A stretch of 32,429 bases of DNA from a bacterium (GTDB lineage: Bacteria > Patescibacteriota > Microgenomatia > Daviesbacterales > UBA10151): assembly GCA_030647265.1 (NCBI GenBank), contig JAUSJM010000002.1:1-32429 (forward strand), read 5' to 3'. The position numbers and the translations under genes were made by a program. Under the pieces are notes generated by a model. That model made no database searches, was not told the DNA's origin, and saw only the letters and a program-made list of their open reading frames with translations. Within the stretch, counting starts at the first letter, position 1. Every line of letters starts with the position of its first letter. Positions 26,055-32,429 of the stretch are shown here, piece after piece.

Positions 26055-26270
26055 ATGACAGAAATTATTATTGGCACTACAAACGAAGCCAATTTGTTTC
26101 TTTAATATTAAAGACTAGTTTAAGACAGGGACTCTAAAAACACTTGTAATTGGGCTCTTTTTACTGAACAATATAAAAACATGGAAGAGATTTCTGCTAG
26201 GAAAACTGTTCTTACCTCTTTTATTGTTGATGCCATTGACGATGTCCAAATTGAACTAACCTCTTCCTAA
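26055..26270 (+). pseudogene. Decayed ORF, possibly RdgB/HAM1-like NTP pyrophosphatase N-terminus
   Basis: AGGAGATATAA-ATG then MTEIIIGTTNEANLFL*; several in-frame stops; same frame reopens as DRDSKNTCNWALFTEQYKNMEEISARKTVLTSFIVDAIDDVQIELTSS*. Confidence 0.35.
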
Positions 26271-26322
26271 AGGTGTTCATTTAAATCAATCTCTTCTAAC
26301 TCCTTAAAATATTTTCCCAATT

Positions 26323-26457
26323 CTAAACTCCTGTGGCCCGGAGACCTGCTTTTCTGACCTCCCGCGCAGCTTTAGAGAGTCTCATCCCTAAATGAATTTT
26401 TTTATCTCCTGACATCTGCTGATATTTTTTTAAGATAAAGCGGGTTAGGTTTTTCAT
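26323..26457 (-). CDS. Small ORF, 44 aa, possibly frameshifted
   Basis: GGAAAGGTTG-ATG: MKNLTRFILKKYQQMSGDKKIHLGMRLSKAAREVRKAGLRATGV*; the alternate frame continues RSLELGKYFKELEEIDLNEHL*. Confidence 0.35.
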   Translation of the reverse strand: MKNLTRFILKKYQQMSGDKKIHLGMRLSKAAREVRKAGLRATGV

Positions 26458-26577
26458 CAACCTTTCCTTTCTAGATTATCAGCAAAAAGAACGAAGGAAC
26501 TTCTTTGACCATTCTCCCCTTCCTTTTTCTATGTAAATTTTTCCTTATACAATTTCTTCTCACATTCTGCACCTAAT

Positions 26578-28188
26578 CTAATGATCTCTTTTAATCTTTA
26601 TCAGTTTTCTAGTCTTTATCAGAATAATTAAAAAGATCAGGTTGATTAAAACAAGGGCCCCTGTTATTTCCAAGACTGGTAAGGTAAATAAGATATTTTG
26701 AGGCCTCACGGAAACATTAAGATCAAACTCTTTAACATCTCCGGTTAAATTAACAGTTTGCTCGCCTTCAGAGTTATGGTAGACAATAATGACTTTGTGA
26801 TCTCCAGCTTCTATATTCCTAAATTCCGCAATTCCGTCTTTGTTGGTGATCACTTCCTGAATTTTTGATTGAATGATCACTTTGGCTCCCTCAATTGGAT
26901 TTTTGTTGGGATCTGTGACTTTAACCCTGACGTAGTAACCATGTACTGCGGGTGTTTTATCACTAGGTTGAGCTGTTTTCTCACTGGGCTGAGGTATCAA
27001 CTCTGAAGAAGTAATAACCAGTTGACGGATAGGTAGGCTCTGTTTGGTTTTTGCCGATATCTCATTTGACCAAGGCCCGCTTGCGCAACCATGCCCGCCC
27101 CTAATCCTAAAATAATAAGTTGTATCAGGAGATAATGACCCAACAAGAAATGTCATTGGGCCTTGAGAGTTGATACCAAGATCTTGGATTCCATATTGGT
27201 AATTATTAGACGTTAGCCCATATTGCAAAAAATATTTATCTACCGGACTGGCTGCTTCGGTAAAGTATAAAAGTACGGAAGATGGGCCCTGACTTCTTGC
27301 TCCGTAAAGCCAGGGTGGGCGAAGTCCGGGGGGAATCTCGTCGCAAGAAGGTGCCGAAGCACTGCTCAACGAGTTAGTAGAAGAACTGATGGTTCTGGTG
27401 GTGGCATAATAAGAGGCTTTAGTGGCTTGAAAACTACACAGTCCTGCTGAAACTGTACAGGTAGCCGGAGAAACAATACCATCACTTGTCCAACTCGAGC
27501 TTGCACTTGTTGACCTGACAATGTTTAACGTTTGACCATTTAAAGAGGTACCTACAAAAATGTTTAAAGTAATCAGTTCACTAAAACTTAAGCTGGTACC
27601 TGAAATTCCCCATTGCAGTGCTCCGTCAACCGTAACCCCTTGAGAAAATCCAGATAAAGAACTTGTAGTTACACTCGAAGCGGTAAGTGTTGTAGGGTCA
27701 AGATTAGTTTCATCGCTTTTGGTAATCACCGTGTTTTGGGGCAGCACAATGCTGCTGGTGCCACCACTACTTGGAATATTAATAGTCAGTTCAGCGGTGG
27801 TAGTTAAAGAGGGTGTGGAGATAATGCTGGCTGTTAGGGGGATAGTAAAATACCCTGCGGGAAGAATGGAGGTCACATCTTCAGGCGGGGTATCAGCAGA
27901 ATCAATTGTAGGAACAGTACAGGAAGAGGTGTCGAAACTACAACTAATATCGCAGACTAAATCGCCGCCGGAATACCCTAAACTAGTGCAGGTTTCTCCT
28001 TGTAAATCCCCATTATCGCAATCTTCTCCATTATCAGCTATGCCATTTCCACAAACACCTACTTTAACTGTTGTATTAACACTGCTTGTAGAACCAGCTT
28101 CTGTATCTTTTACATTAAATGAAAACGGTATTAGAAATACCGAGAAAAACAGCACTAAAAGTAAAAATATTTTTTTATTCACTTTCAT
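26578..28188 (-). CDS. Secreted, membrane-anchored surface protein (FN3-like and carboxypeptidase-regulatory-like domains)
   Basis: Signal peptide; CGNGIADNGEDCDNGDLQGETCTSLGY; FN3-like PDTTYYFRIRGGHGCASGPWS; DPNKNPIEGAKVIIQS...TNKDGIAEFRNIEAGDHKV; C-terminal TM with basic tail. Confidence 0.8.
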   Translation of the reverse strand: MKVNKKIFLLLVLFFSVFLIPFSFNVKDTEAGSTSSVNTTVKVGVCGNGIADNGEDCDNGDLQGETCTSLGYSGGDLVCDISCSFDTSSCTVPTIDSADTPPEDVTSILPAGYFTIPLTASIISTPSLTTTAELTINIPSSGGTSSIVLPQNTVITKSDETNLDPTTLTASSVTTSSLSGFSQGVTVDGALQWGISGTSLSFSELITLNIFVGTSLNGQTLNIVRSTSASSSWTSDGIVSPATCTVSAGLCSFQATKASYYATTRTISSSTNSLSSASAPSCDEIPPGLRPPWLYGARSQGPSSVLLYFTEAASPVDKYFLQYGLTSNNYQYGIQDLGINSQGPMTFLVGSLSPDTTYYFRIRGGHGCASGPWSNEISAKTKQSLPIRQLVITSSELIPQPSEKTAQPSDKTPAVHGYYVRVKVTDPNKNPIEGAKVIIQSKIQEVITNKDGIAEFRNIEAGDHKVIIVYHNSEGEQTVNLTGDVKEFDLNVSVRPQNILFTLPVLEITGALVLINLIFLIILIKTRKLIKIKRDH

Positions 28189-28909
28189 CTTTATCTGATT
28201 TATTCTCTGAAACAGAAAAGCTTGACTTATTTTGTCTTTGTAAAAATCCTTCTCTCCTGGGCAGTCTGCGAAGGGGCCTTAAAGAACTTTTGGTATGATG
28301 TTCGGGACTTGTCACTCCCGGCTTCTTCAGACCAATTTGGATGTTAAAGTGTTTCCGAACCCAAAGATAAGCTATTCCTATGACCAATAAAATAAAAAGC
28401 CTCTGTGGCCAAGGAGAATAGATTTTCCAAAAAGAGATAATTTTATAATAAATCCCTTCCAGAAAATTTCCTGGGACAACTTTGAAGTAGAGCTTGGCTG
28501 CTGCCGCTATACCAATTGTAGTATTACCAGAAACGCTTTTTAAAAATGGATGACCTTCCAGATAAGCAAAATAATCACCGGGTTCTGCTCTAACGGGCAA
28601 ATTTAATTTAATCGTTACTACTTGAGTTTCGCCGGGCTCTAAATGAAATTTCTGGGGAGAAAAAATAAACCAGTTTTGAGGAGGTCGAAGTTGCGGTTGC
28701 TTCTCATGATAGGAGACATTAACTTCATAATCCGACCCCTCGTCTCCGGTATTTACCACTATTAGAGATGGCAGTTCATAGATTATCCCGGGCTTTAATT
28801 TATCTTCAACCTGGATTTTACCTGTCCCAACGCCAACCCCAATTCTAGCAAAAACAGCATTTGGGAGAATTAAGGCTACAAAAATAAGGGCAAAAATAAT
28901 TTTTTTCAC
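28175..28909 (-). CDS. DUF916-like / Ig-fold exported membrane protein
   Basis: Signal peptide; IGVGVGTGKIQVEDKLKPGIIYELPSLIVVNTGDEGSDYEV...FHLEPGETQVVTIKLNLPVRAEPGDYFAYL; C-terminal TM. Confidence 0.7.
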   Translation of the reverse strand: MKKIIFALIFVALILPNAVFARIGVGVGTGKIQVEDKLKPGIIYELPSLIVVNTGDEGSDYEVNVSYHEKQPQLRPPQNWFIFSPQKFHLEPGETQVVTIKLNLPVRAEPGDYFAYLEGHPFLKSVSGNTTIGIAAAAKLYFKVVPGNFLEGIYYKIISFWKIYSPWPQRLFILLVIGIAYLWVRKHFNIQIGLKKPGVTSPEHHTKSSLRPLRRLPRREGFLQRQNKSSFSVSENKSDKDESE

Positions 28910-28954
28910 TGTTTTCAGTATACAGCATAAAAACAGGAGCGTACAACAGAAAAA

Positions 28955-29479
28955 TTATGGGGCTACTGCTTGAACAGTCACGTCAACAGATTGTTGAGTA
29001 TACACAGTAGAAGGGTTAGGTGTGGTAATGTATAGGTCAAAAGTCTGGGTACCGCTTGCTGCTACGCTTGTTGCTAAAGTCTGGTAGCTTGTGGTTAGTG
29101 CAGTATAGTTGGTTGGAGGAGTAGTACAGGTTGCGGTACAAAATTGAAGTACGTATTGATCGCTTCCCGCAGTTGCCGCCAGTGTCCAGTTAGCGCTGTT
29201 TTGCCCTTTAATATTGAGGTTTTCAGTAATGTTTCCGTTATTAGTCGCTGTTTGAGTATCAGAACCATTAGTACCAGTGGAACTGTTAGCTGCCAATGTT
29301 CCGAAAGCCACTGTTCCATCAGTTGCTGTCACAGAAATACTTTGGACAGTCACAGTAGCAGTTACACTGGCTGTTGAGGCCGCCATCGCCACTCCTGTAA
29401 AGATGGTTGAAACTATTACTAGAGATAACAGTACAAAAAAGAGGCTGTTTTTTGCAGAATTGAACTTTTTCTTTTTCAT
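28955..29479 (-). CDS. Exported surface protein consisting largely of the C-terminal module shared with the 770 aa protein
   Basis: Signal peptide ending AMAAS; VQSISVTATDGTVAFGTL...TVYTQQSVDVTVQAVAP*. Confidence 0.8.
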   Translation of the reverse strand: MKKKKFNSAKNSLFFVLLSLVIVSTIFTGVAMAASTASVTATVTVQSISVTATDGTVAFGTLAANSSTGTNGSDTQTATNNGNITENLNIKGQNSANWTLAATAGSDQYVLQFCTATCTTPPTNYTALTTSYQTLATSVAASGTQTFDLYITTPNPSTVYTQQSVDVTVQAVAP

Positions 29480-29534
29480 CTAATTTGAGTATTTCAAAAG
29501 GTTTACCGTTTGTCAAGTCGAGCCGGTGGCTGTC

Positions 29535-31847
29535 TTACTGTGCCACAGCTTGGACCGTGACCGTAATAGTTTTCTGCTGATAGTCAGAAGAGGTTGTAGG
29601 AACAGTAATCCTTAGATCAAAATTTTGAGTGCTATTTGCAGTAATACCGGTAGCAAGTGTTTGATAACTGTCGGCAGTAGTAAATGCTGTCCACCCGGTT
29701 CCACCATTAGTAGAAAATTCGTGGGCAAAGACATCTGTTCCAGGTGCTGCTCCTAAAGTCCATTGGGTGCCACCTGTGGCGTTGCTGGTTTTAATGTTGA
29801 AGTTTTCTGTCACACCTCCATTATTCTTAGCTGTTTGAGTATCATTGTATCCTGTTGTGGGAGTTGTATCCTGGCTTGTTCCAACGGGCAGCGTACCATA
29901 GGTAATAACACCGTCGGAGGTGATTGATATTGACACGGATGCAGACGTGGTAACAGTCTGGTCAGCTCCACAAATTGCTGTTGCAGTTGGCGGAGCTTTA
30001 AGACAAACCCGGTAATGGTAGAGAGTACCACCCGTGAGCCCGGTTATAGTTCGAAAATATGCCTGATCAGCAATGCCATGATCAAATACACTGTTGTAGA
30101 TATACTCACCTGTGGAATCCGGAGAGTATGAACCATAAGAACCCGTGGTTCCGTACTCAAAATAGGCTAGACCGCTGATACCTTGAGTATTTAAAGTAGC
30201 GTTGAGTTGCGTTTGCGTTGGTGTGGTATTATTAGCCTCGTCCGTAACCGCGGTGGGAGCACCAGCGCCGGAAGCTGGTGGTGTAAAAACCGGGATAATG
30301 GTCAAAAAATCAAAACCAACCGCATCAGAAGCTGCAGAGCCTGAGTTGTTGGTGTTGGAAAGACAGACATCAACAGTTTCCAGTTGTGAAAGGGTATACC
30401 CACTAAGAGCCACCGACCTTTCTGCTATCCAATCAGAGGAAGAATTTGGCAGAGTTTCTAACAAGTTCCAGTTTGTGCCGCCGGAGCCGTCTGAGGCACA
30501 AAGCGCCGGTTCAGTGCCGGCAGATGCGATATAAAGTTTTTGGGCGGTTTCAGGAGTATTACTCATTGCCCATTGGTATCTTAGCTCGACGCTGTTTAAT
30601 GTGGCGTTTGCAGGAATAATCGGCGTGAAGGAATCTACCTGCATTCTGCCGATTGTTCTCTGTAGGGTAAACTGCCCGTCACCGGCGGTAACAGAGGTCG
30701 CAAAAGTACCGGCGTCGTCTTCTTTTAAATCTCCTTCATCATCAGTGGATGTATCGTTAGCGTCTTTTGTTGCCGCGTGCATATGAACAGCGGCTTTGGT
30801 TTGATCGGTATAGAAGGGACCTAATAGCTTGGTAGATGAACCAGAAACGCCATCTGCATCAGTATGCGTAACTTTAAAAAAGTAGATTGTATTGGCGGAA
30901 AGACCGGTAATATCGCAAGTTCTCTTATGAGCCGAGGTGCCGTCTTGAAGAGTTGCCGCGTTGTATCCGCCAGTTATGGCATCGCAACCTGCGGGTGTGG
31001 TATATGTACCGCTTTCAGTAGTGGAGTATGAAACAGTGGTGGTGGAATCGGTGTCTGAGTCATCAGCAAAAATGTGAGTCACCGTGGCGGTAGTGGTACC
31101 GGTAATGGCCGCACCTTGTTGTGCGATGGCCGAACCGGTCCAGTTAGCGGGGATTATATCTAAAAGTGCCCCGGTTGAACTGTGCATGCCTGACCAACTG
31201 GGTAAGGTACTGTTATATCCTGCGGCAAAGATGTAATTCTTTAACTGGGTTGGAGCTGAACCGTAATACTTGAAGGAAAAATCATGGGCGGGCCAGCTTG
31301 ATGAGGTGAATGAAGCAGTGGTGTTAGGACTCGAAGTAGAACCTTCTGCCCAAGCGCCAGCGGTTGGGTTATGTTCTGTTACTCCAACTAGACCGGAATG
31401 TTGGGCACCAGAAACAACTGAAGCGTTATCGGCTTCCCTCATGCGAAAAAGACCTGTAGTAGTGCCACCTTGTTTCTCTACCAACACCCACTGTGTTGCC
31501 GGATCAGTACCGATGGATCTTGCAGCACAGGTTTTTAAAACCCCTCCTGTACAGTCAGTAAAATAAAGCTGGAGGGTATTACCAGAATTAAGTGCAGCGG
31601 AGTTAACTATCTGAAGCCGTAAAATCGGATCCATATCAGAACCGTGTGAGGCGCCGACTTTTATAGCTATTTTGACGTCATTTCCTGTATTTGATCTTGT
31701 CTGCATGGTGGAGCTTGCCACACTATCTAGACCCCATGCCCAGTTATGTTGAACCCCCACTGCAGCATAAGCTTCTCGAACTCCCAATAGAAACCATATT
31801 ATTATGAGAGTAAAAACACCCAATTTCACAAGATTTTTTTTCAGCAT
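29535..31847 (-). CDS. Large exported surface protein, FN3-like domains and shared C-terminal module
   Basis: Signal peptide; GLSANTIYFFKVTHTDADGVSG, GLTGGTLYHYRVCLKAPP; C-terminus ISITSDGVITYGTLPVGTS...DYQQKTITVTVQAVAQ*. Confidence 0.85.
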   Translation of the reverse strand: MLKKNLVKLGVFTLIIIWFLLGVREAYAAVGVQHNWAWGLDSVASSTMQTRSNTGNDVKIAIKVGASHGSDMDPILRLQIVNSAALNSGNTLQLYFTDCTGGVLKTCAARSIGTDPATQWVLVEKQGGTTTGLFRMREADNASVVSGAQHSGLVGVTEHNPTAGAWAEGSTSSPNTTASFTSSSWPAHDFSFKYYGSAPTQLKNYIFAAGYNSTLPSWSGMHSSTGALLDIIPANWTGSAIAQQGAAITGTTTATVTHIFADDSDTDSTTTVSYSTTESGTYTTPAGCDAITGGYNAATLQDGTSAHKRTCDITGLSANTIYFFKVTHTDADGVSGSSTKLLGPFYTDQTKAAVHMHAATKDANDTSTDDEGDLKEDDAGTFATSVTAGDGQFTLQRTIGRMQVDSFTPIIPANATLNSVELRYQWAMSNTPETAQKLYIASAGTEPALCASDGSGGTNWNLLETLPNSSSDWIAERSVALSGYTLSQLETVDVCLSNTNNSGSAASDAVGFDFLTIIPVFTPPASGAGAPTAVTDEANNTTPTQTQLNATLNTQGISGLAYFEYGTTGSYGSYSPDSTGEYIYNSVFDHGIADQAYFRTITGLTGGTLYHYRVCLKAPPTATAICGADQTVTTSASVSISITSDGVITYGTLPVGTSQDTTPTTGYNDTQTAKNNGGVTENFNIKTSNATGGTQWTLGAAPGTDVFAHEFSTNGGTGWTAFTTADSYQTLATGITANSTQNFDLRITVPTTSSDYQQKTITVTVQAVAQ

Positions 31848-31875
31848 ACTCCCTTTTAAATTATTCCAGTCCTTT

Positions 31876-32085
31876 TTACATTATAGCTGAAATAAAAAGG
31901 GGGGAATCAACCACTTTTTTTCTATCAGATGCAAGGAATTCCTTGAGCGTGGGTAGATCAAGTTCTATGTTTGATCCATATCGAAATGGGATTTCAACAC
32001 GGTCATTAGCTATGAAGAACATAAATGGAGTTAATAAGAGTAGGGCGGGGGGATAGAGAGGTCTTTTCTTTATAAAGAAGGCCAT
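31876..32085 (-). CDS. Hypothetical short protein (69 aa)
   Basis: Only an ORF; hydrophobic N-terminus; no recognised family. Confidence 0.25.
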   Translation of the reverse strand: MAFFIKKRPLYPPALLLLTPFMFFIANDRVEIPFRYGSNIELDLPTLKEFLASDRKKVVDSPLFISAIM

Positions 32086-32142
32086 GATTAGTCCAACTGA
32101 CCATTTTGCCTAATTTAGTTTTTGGCATAAGAGTGTACTTTC

Positions 32143-32316
32143 CTATTTTGGATCCCCAAAAATTGGAATTACATAACTACCATAACGCCACTCGCGAAGG
32201 CTTCCTTCTGGAGCGGGTACAAAAGCATTGCCAACTGATACAGCGTTTGATTTTGGATCAACATAAACGCCGTCTCCACAATTTGTAACAGTATTATTTT
32301 TAATAAGTCGCAAGTT
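32143..32316 (-). pseudogene. Fragment of a surface/beta-helix-like protein without a start
   Basis: Open frame without ATG: NLRLIKNNTVTNCGDGVYVDPKSNAVSVGNAFVPAPEGSLREWRYGSYVIPIFGDPK*. Confidence 0.35.
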
Positions 32317-32387
32317 CTAAAAACGATTGCAACCCCCTGGTAGATTAAAATTCACTTCCTAAGGTAGTCAGGAGGTGAATAATTAGT

Positions 32388-32429
32388 TTGGGTAAACATA
32401 GAAAATTAACTAAAACTGAGAGGTTGCTG
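32388..32429 (+). CDS. Possible start of a gene truncated by window end
   Basis: AGGAGGTG Shine-Dalgarno-like sequence then TTG GGT AAA CAT AGA AAA TTA ACT AAA ACT GAG AGG TTG CTG (MGKHRKLTKTERLL...). Confidence 0.35.
   Translation, partial: MGKHRKLTKTERLL

Noticed and set aside
29095-29516. Alternative ORFs over the surface protein genes (29095..29319 -, 29144..29377 +, 29277..29483 +, 29319..29516 -)
   Set aside because: Alternative frames of low-complexity Thr/Ala/Val-rich coding DNA; the main frames have signal peptides and mutual homology.
1-32429. CRISPR array or rRNA genes
   Set aside because: No regularly spaced direct repeats and no rRNA signature segments seen.

Overview
The gene content resembles a Patescibacteria/CPR-like bacterium (inference from content and streamlined style; no taxonomic search was possible). 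Most genes are on the minus strand. Recognisable genes: a truncated GT4 glycosyltransferase, a two-domain DNA polymerase I, an AbrB/PIN toxin-antitoxin pair, an ABC exporter, an atypical sigma-70-like protein, FtsH, a stand-alone tRNA-binding-domain protein, TrpRS, a three-gene set (creatininase family / unknown 411 aa / GTP cyclohydrolase II), KorAB 2-oxoacid:ferredoxin oxidoreductase, GIY-YIG, FtsB-like, a tyrosine recombinase, a DUF2905 protein, a VirD4/TraG-like ATPase, thioredoxin reductase, two tandem VIT1/CCC1 genes (one disrupted), a CxxCxGxG zinc-finger protein and a four-gene surface/exported protein cluster. Three tRNAs are present: a CAT tRNA with an abnormal elbow, initiator fMet(CAT), and Ile(TAT). 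Most notable observations: (1) two different palindromic repeat families inserted in frame in polA, one just before catalytic motif C; (2) a 136-bp IS200/IS605-like non-autonomous element splitting the second VIT1 gene; (3) a tRNA(CAT) whose T-loop lacks TTC-A and which also has a non-G18 D-loop; (4) a GCH II / unknown / creatininase operon behind a structured leader ending in a terminator; (5) several consensus promoters whose -10 boxes lie only 6-9 nt from ATG, suggesting leaderless mRNAs; (6) two surface proteins sharing a C-terminal module, encoded next to a DUF916-like gene; (7) a 16-bp duplication of the initiator tRNA 3' end. All calls are from reading the sequence only; no homology searches were run.
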